A stretch of DNA of 13,322 bases. It comes from Cyanobium sp. NIES-981 (lineage in GTDB: Bacteria > Cyanobacteriota > Cyanobacteriia > PCC-6307 > Cyanobiaceae). Location: assembly GCA_945907085.1 (NCBI GenBank), contig CAMDSS010000032.1, forward strand, positions 1-13,322, read 5' to 3'. Positions 1 to 7,377 of the stretch are shown in pieces. Made by a program: the position numbers and the translations under genes. A model generated the notes under the pieces. The model was not told the DNA's origin. It did no database searches and was given only the letters and a program-made list of their open reading frames with translations. Within the stretch, counting starts at the first letter, position 1. Each line of letters starts with the position of its first letter.

Positions 1-254
1 AGCTGGGTGTTGAGTTTGGCTTTGTCTTTGACGCCGAGGAATTTGGGTAGGGCCACGGCGCTGAGGATGCCCACAATCACGATCACCACCATCAGCTCCA
101 CCAAGGTGAAGCCTTTGCTGTGGCGCATGTGCGCTAGGGAGCTGGCTCCAAAGCGCTGGTGCCGGGCAAGATTGTTGGCAGACTTGTTCTTGGCTTGGTT
201 GCTGATGGTCTGGTGGGTCATGGTCTTGTTCAGGGGATGTTCAACAGGGAGCAT
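1..254 (-). CDS. Type IV pilin-like protein, N-terminal part (runs off the left edge)
   Basis: Read on the minus strand, the gene enters with a basic leader and then shows a type III prepilin cleavage site: KGFTLVELMVVIVIVGILSA, with Gly at -1, Phe at +1 and Glu at +5. This is followed by ALPKFLGVKDKAK, as in cyanobacterial PilA. The prepilin peptidase PilD would cut after the Gly, and the hydrophobic helix would anchor or pack the subunit in a type IV pilus or pseudopilus. Three in-frame ATGs are possible: 254 (leader about 48 residues), 221 (about 37) and 128 (MRHSKG, 6 residues). None has a convincing ribosome-binding site, so the start is uncertain; cyanobacterial PilA leaders are often long. 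The C-terminal part is missing because the gene leaves the window, so major and minor pilin cannot be told apart. Type IV pili drive motility and DNA uptake in cyanobacteria, which fits the comEC gene downstream. Confidence 0.88.
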   Translation of the reverse strand, partial: MLPVEHPLNKTMTHQTISNQAKNKSANNLARHQRFGASSLAHMRHSKGFTLVELMVVIVIVGILSAVALPKFLGVKDKAKLNTQ

Positions 255-370
255 TAGGGCTTTTGTTGTGCCTCTATGAACATTATTGTGCAGCGCATTT
301 GCTGCAGTCATCACCTAATTGGGGGAGTTTTTGCCCAGCTATCGATGAAGCTTTTCTGAGGAAATCCTGA

Positions 371-404
371 GAGCCTTTTGGGTTGTCTGTTGCTGAGCCT
401 TTTG
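371..404. repeat. 10-bp direct repeat in the pilin/permease intergenic region
   Basis: The decamer GAGCCTTTTG occurs at 371-380 and again at 395-404, start to start 24 bp. It lies in the gap between the divergent pilin and permease genes, where promoters for both would be expected. No clear -10/-35 pair or terminator is seen in 255-488. A regulatory role is only a guess. Confidence 0.35.
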
Positions 405-488
405 CGCTGACTTTTGAGACGCCGTGGGCCACTTCGGATGGCCCTGGTGGGCCAAACCCATAGCGTGGGTCCAAGTCCCCTGGTTTGG

Positions 489-1415
489 ATGCGGTTTCCT
501 TTCAGCTCGCCTCCGGCCCGTCAGGGCGACTCGCCTCCTGCCCAGACAGGCGCCCCGCTTCTGGCGCCGGTGGGCCGGTCGCTTTCGGAGCGGATGGCCC
601 GATGGGGGGTGGTGATCGTGGTGGCCTACGCCCTGGTGGCCGTGCTGACCCCGCTGCTTGTGCACCTGGGGGTGCTGGGCGATCCCAATGCCGGCCTGCA
701 AAACCCCATCTACGCCCCGCCGTCTTTGGCCCACTGGTGTGGCACCGATCGCCTGGGCCGCGATGTGTGTGTGCGCACCTTGGCGGGTAGTGGTGTGGCC
801 CTGCAGGTGGTGCTCCTGGCCCTCGGCATCGCCCTGGTGATTGGCGTGCCCCTGGGAATGCTGAGTGGCTACTTGGGCGGCTGGGCCGATCGGCTGCTCG
901 TTTTATTGATGGACACCCTCTACACCCTGCCGGTGCTGTTGCTGTCGGTGGTGTTGGCCTTTCTGTTGGGGCGGGGCGTCCCCAACGCCGCAGCGGCCCT
1001 TTGCGTGGTGTACATCCCCCAATACTTCCGGGTGGTGCGCAACCAGTCGGCCCAGGTGAAGGCCGAGCTCTTCATTGAGGCCGCCCAATCCCTCGGCGCC
1101 GGCCCTTTGTGGATCTTGCGCCGCTACCTGTTCCGCAATGTGATCACCTCGGTGCCGGTGCTGCTCACCCTCAACGCCGCCGATGCGGTGCTCGTGCTGG
1201 GGGGCTTGGGCTTTTTGGGCCTGGGCCTGCCGGAAACCATCCCGGAATGGGGCGGTGATCTGCAGCAGGCCCTGACGGCCTTGCCCACCGGCATCTGGTG
1301 GACAGCCCTCTATCCAGGCCTGGCGATGTTTGTGCTCGTTTTGGGGCTCTCCTTTTTGGGGGAAGGGTTAGAGCGTTGGTTAAGTGGGGGCAGCGGTGGT
1401 CGCTCAGGTGCCTAG
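489..1415 (+). CDS. ABC transporter permease, DppC/OppC family
   Basis: Inner-membrane permease subunit of a peptide/nickel-type ABC importer. From the ATG at 489 it is about 308 residues. The first membrane helix is near residues 40-58 (GVVIVVAYALVAVLTPLL). It is followed by the DppC signature CGTDRLGRDV near 84-93, several more hydrophobic segments, and the cytoplasmic EAA loop near residues 197-218 (EAAQSLGAGPLWILRRYLF), which docks on the ATPase. Late in the protein a GLGFLGLGLPETIPEWG block is typical of this family. The start is uncertain: the frame stays open upstream to a TTG at 414 and an ATG at 438, while an ATG at 594 would remove the N-terminal tail. The partner permease, ATPases and binding protein are not adjacent, so the substrate cannot be assigned. 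The next gene follows closely, possibly co-transcribed. Confidence 0.88.
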   Translation: MRFPFSSPPARQGDSPPAQTGAPLLAPVGRSLSERMARWGVVIVVAYALVAVLTPLLVHLGVLGDPNAGLQNPIYAPPSLAHWCGTDRLGRDVCVRTLAGSGVALQVVLLALGIALVIGVPLGMLSGYLGGWADRLLVLLMDTLYTLPVLLLSVVLAFLLGRGVPNAAAALCVVYIPQYFRVVRNQSAQVKAELFIEAAQSLGAGPLWILRRYLFRNVITSVPVLLTLNAADAVLVLGGLGFLGLGLPETIPEWGGDLQQALTALPTGIWWTALYPGLAMFVLVLGLSFLGEGLERWLSGGSGGRSGA

Positions 1416-1451
1416 AGGGTGCGCCAGAATACGTTTGATGCTTTGGTGGCC

Positions 1452-1706
1452 ATGCCCTGGTGGTTAGACGCCGTTTTGCTGGTTTCCGCAGCGCTGCTGT
1501 GGTTCTCCGGCAGCGCCGATCGCGATGACGTCTGGGGGTTGTTGCTGAAAATGCTGGCGGGGATCGCCCTGCTTGTGGTGCTGTTGGGTGGACGCCAGAT
1601 CCTGCTGGAAGGGCTCGCCCTGGCCCTGGCCCTCTGGCTTCCCAGTGCCAGCAGCAACCGCCTGCTCAGTAACGCAGCTTTACGGTCCGAGGCAAGACCT
1701 CGCTGA
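1452..1706 (+). CDS. Small membrane protein of unknown function
   Basis: An 84-residue protein from the ATG at 1452 (MPWWLDAVLL). A GTG at 1419, three bases after the permease stop, would add 11 residues. It has three hydrophobic stretches: residues about 5-18, 33-46 (MLAGIALLVVLLGG) and 51-63 (LEGLALALALWLP). It ends with a short basic tail rich in Ser and Arg. I do not recognise a named family. Its position right behind the permease suggests co-transcription, not necessarily shared function. Its last 41 bases overlap the 3' end of trmH, which runs the other way, so the C-terminal tail is encoded antisense to trmH. Confidence 0.62.
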   Translation: MPWWLDAVLLVSAALLWFSGSADRDDVWGLLLKMLAGIALLVVLLGGRQILLEGLALALALWLPSASSNRLLSNAALRSEARPR

Positions 1707-2355
1707 TGGCGCCTTCCCCATCCAGGGCCGGGTAGGGCCGGCCTTCCCGCTGGCACCAGGCCGCCACCTGGGGATAGGCCCACTCAAACAGCAGGCTGTC
1801 GTAGCGCCCCGCCGGGATCCCCTCCCCCTGGGTGGGCACCAAGCCTGCGGCTTCGCGCTGGCGGAGGGCTTCAAACAGCAAGGCTGCGGTGGCCACGCTC
1901 ACATTGAGCGACTGCACCATGCCGACCATCGGGATCACGATGGCCTGATCCACCAGGCCGATGGCCTCATCGCTCAGGCCCCACTTCTCGGCTCCCAGCA
2001 GAAAGACACTGGGGCCGGTGTAGTCGCAGTGGCGGTAATCGACCGCATCCACCGACAGGTGGGTGCCAAACAGACGAAAGCCCTGGTCTTTGAGTTGGCG
2101 CATCACCGCCGGGGTGCTGCTGTGGCGGTGCAGGGGCACCCACTTTTCACTGCCCTTGGCCGTGCAGTTGAGGGTGGGGAGCCGTCCGGGCAGGCTCACC
2201 ACATGGGCTTCCAGCACTCCCACGGCATCGCAGCTGCGCAGGATGGCCGAGAGGTTGTGGGGTTTGTCGACTTGTTCCAGGAGCACGCTGAGATCCCCCA
2301 TGCGGCGATTGAGCACGGCCTTGAGGCGCTCGAAGCGGCGGGGCAGCAGGGGCAT
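1666..2355 (-). CDS. trmH: tRNA (guanosine(18)-2'-O)-methyltransferase TrmH
   Basis: SPOUT-class enzyme that transfers a methyl group from S-adenosylmethionine to the 2'-OH of G18 in the tRNA D-loop. From the ATG at 2355 it is 229 residues, the length I recall for E. coli TrmH. The three SpoU motifs are visible: KPHNLSAILRSCDAVGV (residues 31-47, with the Arg40 region as catalytic Arg), FLLGAEKWGLSDEA (118-131), and the knot-forming IPMVGMVQSLNVSVATA (141-157). The N-terminal RRFERLKAVLNRR and the C-terminal LLFEWAYPQVA also match TrmH rather than TrmL or RlmB. The frame stays open far upstream, antisense to atl and rsmB, but that part has no family similarity, so 2355 is chosen. It diverges from the ATL gene with almost no space between them. 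Confidence 0.93.
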   Translation of the reverse strand: MPLLPRRFERLKAVLNRRMGDLSVLLEQVDKPHNLSAILRSCDAVGVLEAHVVSLPGRLPTLNCTAKGSEKWVPLHRHSSTPAVMRQLKDQGFRLFGTHLSVDAVDYRHCDYTGPSVFLLGAEKWGLSDEAIGLVDQAIVIPMVGMVQSLNVSVATAALLFEALRQREAAGLVPTQGEGIPAGRYDSLLFEWAYPQVAAWCQREGRPYPALDGEGAISEVLPRTVKLRY

Positions 2356-2377
2356 GGGGAGGGAAACGCGCGCTTCG

Positions 2378-2703
2378 ATGGGCGCAGCTTTGATCAGAGG
2401 GTATGGGATGCCGTGACCCAGATCCCCCCAGGCCAGCTGGCCACCTACGGCCAAATTGCGGACCGGATTGGGGCCTATGGTCGGGCCCGGCAGGTGGGTT
2501 GGGCGTTGGGGCGCCTGCCCTTGCCCTCCCCGGTGCCCTGGCAGCGGGTGGTGAATGCCCGCGGCCGCATCAGTTTCTCTGGCAGCCGGGAAGGCAGTGA
2601 TTGGATCCAGCGGGAGATGTTGATCGCCGAGGGAATCCCGGTGGATTCCGAGGGGCGGCTGCCCTTGGGGCGCTATCTCTGGAGGCCAGACGCTTCGCCG
2701 TGA
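2378..2703 (+). CDS. Alkyltransferase-like (ATL) DNA-binding protein; start codon out of frame
   Basis: The protein matches the DNA-binding domain of O6-alkylguanine-DNA alkyltransferase: SFDQRVWDAVTQIPPGQLAT, then YGQIADRIGAYGRARQVG with the Arg finger, then VPWQRVVNARGRIS. In true alkyltransferases the active site is PCHRV; here Trp (codon 2539-2541) replaces Cys, as in ATL proteins (PWHRV). ATL proteins bind O6-alkylguanine without repairing it and hand the lesion to nucleotide excision repair. The body is in frame from at least 2383 to the stop at 2701-2703. No ATG lies in frame near the start: the ATG at 2378 is one base out of register, and one extra G would give MGRSFDQRVWD. In-frame alternatives are TTG 2272 and GTG 2257, which overlap trmH, and GTG 2413, which truncates the domain. 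The stop directly abuts the TTG of rsmB. Confidence 0.82.
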
Positions 2704-4089
2704 TTGCCAGAGCCTACTCCCCAGCCTGGTCAAAACCCTGGTCAAAACGCCTCCCAAAGCCCTGGCCCCATTGGCCTGGCCCCCCGCCAGCTGGCCTGGC
2801 AAGTGCTCTTGGCGGTGGGGGCAGGAGCCTACGCAGACGTGGCCCTGGAGCGGGAGTTGCAGCGCACCCCCATCGAGGGGGCCGATCGCGCCCTGGCTAC
2901 GGAGTTGGCCTATGGGGCCATCCGCCAGCGGCGTCTGCTCGACGCCTGGCTGGATGCCCTCGGCAAGGTGCCGGCCCAGAAGCAGCCGCCCAAGTTGCGG
3001 TGGCTCTTGCATCTAGGCCTCTACCAGCTGTTGTTCAGCGACCGGGTGCCTGCCTCTGCCGCGGTGAGTACCACCGTGGAGTTGGCCAAGCGCGGCGGCC
3101 TGGGCCGTTTGGCTCCGGTGGCCAATGGAATGCTGCGCTCTGCCCTGCGGCGGCGGGAGGTTTTGGGCCCGGGCCCCTGGGCCGGCCTGGAGCTGCCAGC
3201 TGATCCTTGCCAGGCCTTTGGGGTGCGCCATTCCCTGCCCGATTGGTTGGCGGCCCTGGTGCTGGAGTGGCTGCCCTTGGACCAGGCCGAGGCCTTTGGG
3301 TTGGCCTGCAACCAGCCGCCCAGTTTGGATCTGCGCGTTAATCCGCTCAAGGCCAGCCGCGACCAGCTCCAGGCGGAGTTGCTGGCAGCCGGGGTTGAGG
3401 CCCAGGTGATCGAGGGCCTGCCCTTGGCCCTCAACCTCGTGGGCCGCAGCGGTGATTTACGCGGGTTGCCCGGCTACGCCGAGGGCCAATGGTGCGTGCA
3501 AGATCGCGCTGCCCAACGGGTGGCCCTGATGCTGGCCCCCCAGAGAGGCGAGCGCATCCTGGATGCCTGCGCAGCTCCCGGGGGCAAAAGCACCCATCTG
3601 GCTGAATTGATGGGCGACCAAGGCGAGGTTTGGGCCATTGATCGCTCGGCGGCCCGGCTGCGGCGGGTGGAGATCAATGGGGCCCGTTTGGGCTTGCAAT
3701 CCATCCAGGTCTTGGCGGCCGATGCCAGCGGTTTGGCCGAGGCCAAGCCCGAGTGGCGTGCCCGTTTTGATCGCATCCTGTTGGATGCCCCCTGCTCAGG
3801 CTTGGGCACCCTGGCCCGCCACGCCGATGCCCGTTGGCGCATGGCCCCTGGGGCGATTGAGGAGCTCACCGGTTTGCAGCAGCAGTTGCTGGAAGGCTTG
3901 CTGCCCCTGCTGAAGCCCGGTGGCCAGGTGGTGTATGCCACCTGCACGGTGCATCCTGCTGAAAATGGCGGCCTGATCGAGCGTTTTTTGGCCAAGCACC
4001 CGCTCTGGCAGCTGGCCACGAGCTGGCAGTGTTGGCCGGGCTCCGAGGGGGGCGATGGCTTTTTTGCCGCCTTGCTGCAAGCCCCCTGA
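2704..4089 (+). CDS. rsmB: 16S rRNA (cytosine(967)-C5)-methyltransferase RsmB
   Basis: Methylates C967 of 16S rRNA with S-adenosylmethionine; cytoplasmic. It is 461 residues from a TTG that follows the ATL stop without a gap. I find no ATG near the start, so the start is moderately certain. Residues 25-150 form the NusB-like RNA-binding domain (LAPRQLAWQVLLAVGAGAYA; ATELAYGAIRQRRLLD). Residues 255-461 are the Rossmann methyltransferase. The AdoMet loop is DACAAPGGKS (287-296), motif IV is LLDAPCSGLGTL with Cys364, and motif VI is YATCTVHPAENG with Cys414. Both cysteines of the m5C mechanism are present: the catalytic nucleophile of motif VI and the release cysteine of motif IV. It converges on the penicillin-binding protein gene with 8 bp between the stops and no obvious terminator. 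Confidence 0.95.
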   Translation: MPEPTPQPGQNPGQNASQSPGPIGLAPRQLAWQVLLAVGAGAYADVALERELQRTPIEGADRALATELAYGAIRQRRLLDAWLDALGKVPAQKQPPKLRWLLHLGLYQLLFSDRVPASAAVSTTVELAKRGGLGRLAPVANGMLRSALRRREVLGPGPWAGLELPADPCQAFGVRHSLPDWLAALVLEWLPLDQAEAFGLACNQPPSLDLRVNPLKASRDQLQAELLAAGVEAQVIEGLPLALNLVGRSGDLRGLPGYAEGQWCVQDRAAQRVALMLAPQRGERILDACAAPGGKSTHLAELMGDQGEVWAIDRSAARLRRVEINGARLGLQSIQVLAADASGLAEAKPEWRARFDRILLDAPCSGLGTLARHADARWRMAPGAIEELTGLQQQLLEGLLPLLKPGGQVVYATCTVHPAENGGLIERFLAKHPLWQLATSWQCWPGSEGGDGFFAALLQAP

Positions 4090-4097
4090 TCGGGCCG

Positions 4098-6158
4098 TTA
4101 GGGCGTGGGGGGGGCGGCCACGGGCGGTGGCGGCATGCTGGGTGGATTGGCTGGGGCGGCGGGGCCAGGGGGGGCTGCAGGTTGCGGCACGATCACCGCA
4201 GGCCCATCGCTGGGGGTGCCCTCGGGGATGGGGGCTAGGGGCGTAGCGGCTGGCGCTTCTGCGGGGTACCGACCGGGAGGTGAGTACGTCTCCTGGTAGA
4301 CCGCTCGCGCTGGGGCCTGTTTCTTGTCGCCGCTGTAGGTGGTGTTGAGCACCGGCCGCGGCGGGAACTGGCGCACCGGCAGGGTTTTGGTGATCGGCTC
4401 CATGAACGCCCGCCAGGCGTAGGTGGCCACCACGCTGGTATCAGCGGTGGGTTGGTTGCTGTCGTAGCCAAGCCACACGCCGGTGGTGAGCTGGGGAATG
4501 GAGCCGATGAACCAGAGGTCGCGGCCCCCTTCCGAGGTGCCGGTTTTGCCGGCCACGGGCCGATTTGGCAGGGCTGCTCCACCGCCGGTTCCATTAGTTA
4601 CCACCTGCTGGAGCATCCAGAGCATGGTGTTGGCGATGTCGCTATCCACGGCGCGGCGGCCCCGGTCGCCGTCCACCCGGCGGCTCCAGAGCAATTCGCC
4701 ATTGGGGCCCAGGATCTCTTCAAAGGGCGTGGCTTTCACATAGATGCCGCTGTTGTTGATGGCGGCATAGGCGGTGGTCATGTCGAGCAGGGTTTGCTCG
4801 TAGGCGCCGATGGCAAGGGGATAGAAGTGGCCGAGCTCGTGGGTGAGTCCAACACCCAAACTCTTGGCGGTCTCAATCACCTTGTCGAAGCCCAGTTGCT
4901 GCAACAGCCCCACCGCCACGGTGTTGAGGGAGTTCTGCATCGCCCCCACCAGGGTGATCGTGCCGAGGTAGCGGTTGCCGAAGTTGCGCGGGCAGTAGCC
5001 GGCAAAGCAGCGGGGGGTATCGACCACGATCCGCTCGGGGCGCATCCCCTCTTTCAGGGCCGTGAGATAGACAAACAACTTGAAGGTGGATCCCGGCGAG
5101 CGCAGGGCATCCACGGCGCGGTTGAACTGGCTCTTGGCAAAGTCCTTGCCGCCCACCATCGCCCGCACCAGGCCGGTGCCCGGCTCCATCGCCACCAGGG
5201 CCCCCTCCATCTCGCCGGGGGCGTAGGTGTCGATGGCTTTCTGGGCCTGGGCTTGCCAGGCCAGATTCAAGCTGCTTTTCACGGTGAGACCGCCCACTTC
5301 CAGTTGCTCTTTGCTGAGCACCTTGGGCAGTTGCTGCTGCACCCAGCTCGTGAAGTAGGGCGCCTGGCTGAGGAAGTACTTGGGTTCGGCCGGCTTGAGC
5401 TCCAGGGGCGTCGCGTTGGCCTGGGCCTGCTCGGCAGCACTAATAAAGCCAGCCTCCGCCATGCGGCGCAGCACCACGGTGCGGCGTTCGAGGGCGAGAT
5501 CCGGATTCACCAGGGGGGAATACACCGAGGGCGCTGGCGGCAGGCCAGCGATCAGGGCGGCTTCGCTGAGGGTGAGTTGGGCGGGGGTTTTGGAGAAGTA
5601 GATCCAGGCCGCATCGGCCACGCCATAGGCGCTGGAGCCGAGGTACACCACATTGAGGTACTCGGTGAGGATCTGCTGCTTGCTGAGCTGGCGCTCCAGT
5701 TTTCCTGCCAGCGCCAATTCCGCCAGCTTGCGGATCACGGTGCGGTCTTGGCTAAGGAAAACCGTGCGGGCCAGCTGCTGGGTAATGGTGCTGGCCCCTT
5801 CCTCCACGGATTGTTTGGTGATGTTGCGCACCATGGCCCGGCCAATGCCCACCGGATCGATGCCGTTGTGCTGGAAGAAACGGCGATCTTCCGCGGCAAT
5901 AAATGCCTTCTCAACCAGGGATGGCGTGGAACCTGTGGTGAGTTTCTCGCGGGTTGCCGGCCCGATTTTTTGCACCACCTGGCCGTCGGCCGACAGGATG
6001 GTGAGGGTGCCGGGGCGGTTGAAGGCACTAATCCCCCGGGCATCGGGAAGGAGTTGGTCGAAACCGGCAATCAGAGCCGCTTGGCCGAAAGCAACCCCAC
6101 TGCCGATGGCGGCGGCCAGCAGGCCACTGCGGATCAGACGGCGCCGACGCTGACTCAC
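4098..6158 (-). CDS. Class A penicillin-binding protein (bifunctional transglycosylase/transpeptidase, PBP1A-like)
   Basis: Polymerises and cross-links peptidoglycan from lipid II on the outer face of the cytoplasmic membrane. It is 686 residues from the GTG at 6158, one base after the chlG stop; the frame is open to an ATG at 6251, but that would overlap chlG by 92 bp. A basic cytoplasmic tail precedes one membrane anchor (about 11-30). All GT51 motifs are seen: EDRRFFQHNGID with catalytic Glu90, GASTITQQLA (121-130), IRKLAELALAGKLE (142-155), ILTEYLN and RRTVVLRRM. The transpeptidase has S357-T-F-K360, S410-L-N412 and K538-T-G540. From about residue 625 the protein ends in a Pro/Ala-rich, probably disordered tail. 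Last gene of the petP-chlG-PBP series and probably co-transcribed with chlG. Confidence 0.95.
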   Translation of the reverse strand: MSQRRRRLIRSGLLAAAIGSGVAFGQAALIAGFDQLLPDARGISAFNRPGTLTILSADGQVVQKIGPATREKLTTGSTPSLVEKAFIAAEDRRFFQHNGIDPVGIGRAMVRNITKQSVEEGASTITQQLARTVFLSQDRTVIRKLAELALAGKLERQLSKQQILTEYLNVVYLGSSAYGVADAAWIYFSKTPAQLTLSEAALIAGLPPAPSVYSPLVNPDLALERRTVVLRRMAEAGFISAAEQAQANATPLELKPAEPKYFLSQAPYFTSWVQQQLPKVLSKEQLEVGGLTVKSSLNLAWQAQAQKAIDTYAPGEMEGALVAMEPGTGLVRAMVGGKDFAKSQFNRAVDALRSPGSTFKLFVYLTALKEGMRPERIVVDTPRCFAGYCPRNFGNRYLGTITLVGAMQNSLNTVAVGLLQQLGFDKVIETAKSLGVGLTHELGHFYPLAIGAYEQTLLDMTTAYAAINNSGIYVKATPFEEILGPNGELLWSRRVDGDRGRRAVDSDIANTMLWMLQQVVTNGTGGGAALPNRPVAGKTGTSEGGRDLWFIGSIPQLTTGVWLGYDSNQPTADTSVVATYAWRAFMEPITKTLPVRQFPPRPVLNTTYSGDKKQAPARAVYQETYSPPGRYPAEAPAATPLAPIPEGTPSDGPAVIVPQPAAPPGPAAPANPPSMPPPPVAAPPTP

Positions 6159-6159
6159 A

Positions 6160-7140
6160 TCACGCCACCAAGCCGCTGTGACCAATGGCCAAGGCGGTGA
6201 CCAGCATCCCCAATACCAGGAATGGTTGGGCACTGGCCTGGTATTTGACATCGAAGGCCACCGGATCGCGCAGCAGCCAAATGTCCTGGAAGGTCATTTG
6301 GGGCACAATCAACAGCACCAGCAGCACGGCTGAAAAGTGCTGGCCGATGGCGATCAGTACGGCCACCATGGCGAGTTGGAACCCATCAATCATTCCGGCG
6401 CTGATCCAGCTGGCCCTCTCGATGCCAAAGGCCACCGGCAGGGATTGCAGGCCCATGGCCCGATCCCCTTCCACGCTCTTGAAATCATTGACCACAGCAA
6501 TGCCAAGGCCCGCCAACGAGTAGGCCAGGGTGAGGATTGCGGTGGTCCAGGTGAGGTGGCCAAACAGGGCTTGGCCTGCCCACCAAGGCAAGGCGATGTA
6601 GCTGGCTCCGAGGGCGTAGTTACCGAGCCATCCGTTTTGCTTCAGCTTTAGCGGTGGTGCCGAATAGATGAAACTCACAAACGATCCGCCGAGGGCCAGT
6701 AGAAACAGCACCGGGGTGGAGTGGGCTGCCCACAAATCCAGGCCATAGGCCACGCCAAGGCCCGCCAGTAGCAACACCCAGATTTGGAGCTTCACCTGCC
6801 ACAGGGGAATGGCCCCCGATGGAATGGGCCGATAGGGCTCGTTGATCGCGTCGATGTCTCGGTCGTAGTAGTCGTTGATGGTCTGGGTGTAGCCGGCGAG
6901 CAGGGGCCCACTCATCACCATGCAGGCGATCGAAGCCCCCACTTCAGGCAGGCGCCAGTGGAAGTTTCCGGAGGCCGCGGCACCACAGAGCACCCCCCAG
7001 ATCAGGGGGATCCAGGTGACCGGCTTCATCAGTTGCAGCCGGATTTTCCAGATGTTGCTGGTGCCGCTGGCACCTTTCATGCCCAGAAGCTGGCGGGCTC
7101 CGCCGCCGCTGCTCGCCTCAGGATTAGGGCTGTTGGTCAA
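6160..7140 (-). CDS. chlG: Chlorophyll synthase ChlG
   Basis: Membrane prenyltransferase of the UbiA superfamily that esterifies chlorophyllide a with phytyl (or geranylgeranyl) diphosphate, the last step of chlorophyll a synthesis. It is 326 residues from a TTG at 7140. The family N-terminus normally includes a conserved RQLLGMKGASG stretch, here residues 16-26, so starting at the ATG at 7080 would cut conserved sequence. The first Asp-rich motif is NDYYDRDIDAINEPYRPIPSG (from 89) and the second is NDFKSVEGD (218-226), both needed for Mg-diphosphate binding. About eight or nine hydrophobic helices are present, including ITKMTF-like PQMTFQDIWLL near 280-290. The gene starts 9 bp after petP and ends one base before the PBP start, so the three are probably one operon. 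Confidence 0.96.
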   Translation of the reverse strand: MTNSPNPEASSGGGARQLLGMKGASGTSNIWKIRLQLMKPVTWIPLIWGVLCGAAASGNFHWRLPEVGASIACMVMSGPLLAGYTQTINDYYDRDIDAINEPYRPIPSGAIPLWQVKLQIWVLLLAGLGVAYGLDLWAAHSTPVLFLLALGGSFVSFIYSAPPLKLKQNGWLGNYALGASYIALPWWAGQALFGHLTWTTAILTLAYSLAGLGIAVVNDFKSVEGDRAMGLQSLPVAFGIERASWISAGMIDGFQLAMVAVLIAIGQHFSAVLLVLLIVPQMTFQDIWLLRDPVAFDVKYQASAQPFLVLGMLVTALAIGHSGLVA

Positions 7141-7149
7141 CGCAGGGAC

Positions 7150-7374
7150 TCAGGCGAGGGCGATTTCGTCTTCGAAAAACCAGGCTTGCTGGCCATTAGC
7201 GAGTTGAACGACAACGCCGATGCCCTTGCCATCAACGGTACGGAAACCGGTCACGGTGCAGATGGGATCAGCCTTGAGGGCTTCCACCATCTCGGCGGAA
7301 ATGCGGTCCCGAACCCGGGTGATCCGCACCATGGAGCCAACATTCACGGAACCCGTGGTGGCAGCCTGGGACAT
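7150..7374 (-). CDS. petP: Cytochrome b6f subunit PetP (DUF2862 family)
   Basis: A 74-residue protein from the ATG at 7374 (MSQAATTGSV). The core VGSMVRITRVRDRISAEMV (12-30), then VTGFRTVDGKGIGVVVQLAN and the C-terminal QQAWFFEDEIALA, match the small SH3-like cyanobacterial family that includes Synechocystis Ssr2998. PetP is a peripheral cytoplasmic-side subunit of the cytochrome b6f complex and affects electron flow in cyanobacteria. No membrane helix is seen, which fits. An upstream in-frame ATG at 7482 would overlap hisF and adds sequence unlike the family, so it is rejected. It is the first gene of the petP-chlG-PBP cluster and divergent from hisF. The assignment is from remembered family sequence; the older label would be DUF2862 hypothetical. 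Confidence 0.82.
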   Translation of the reverse strand: MSQAATTGSVNVGSMVRITRVRDRISAEMVEALKADPICTVTGFRTVDGKGIGVVVQLANGQQAWFFEDEIALA

Positions 7375-7377
7375 GGC

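Noticed and set aside
1573..2256. Plus-strand frame upstream of the ATL domain, making an apparent 376-residue protein
   Set aside because: This part is antisense to trmH and has no recognisable domain; only the C-terminal 107 or so residues match a family.
2356..3012. Minus-strand open frame extending trmH upstream by 219 codons
   Set aside because: It is antisense to atl and rsmB, and TrmH similarity begins exactly at the ATG at 2355. High GC keeps such shadow frames open.
4084..4104. Bidirectional terminator between the convergent rsmB and PBP genes
   Set aside because: Only weak, short complementary stretches and no T-run are visible in the 8-bp gap and its flanks.
4452..6200. 582-codon plus-strand open frame
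   Set aside because: It is antisense to the penicillin-binding protein, whose catalytic motifs are all intact, and has a low-complexity Gly/His-rich translation.
6159..6251. Longer PBP start at the ATG at 6251
   Set aside because: It would overlap chlG by 92 bp and adds Trp/Pro-rich sequence before the normal basic tail and anchor; GTG 6158 gives the expected topology.
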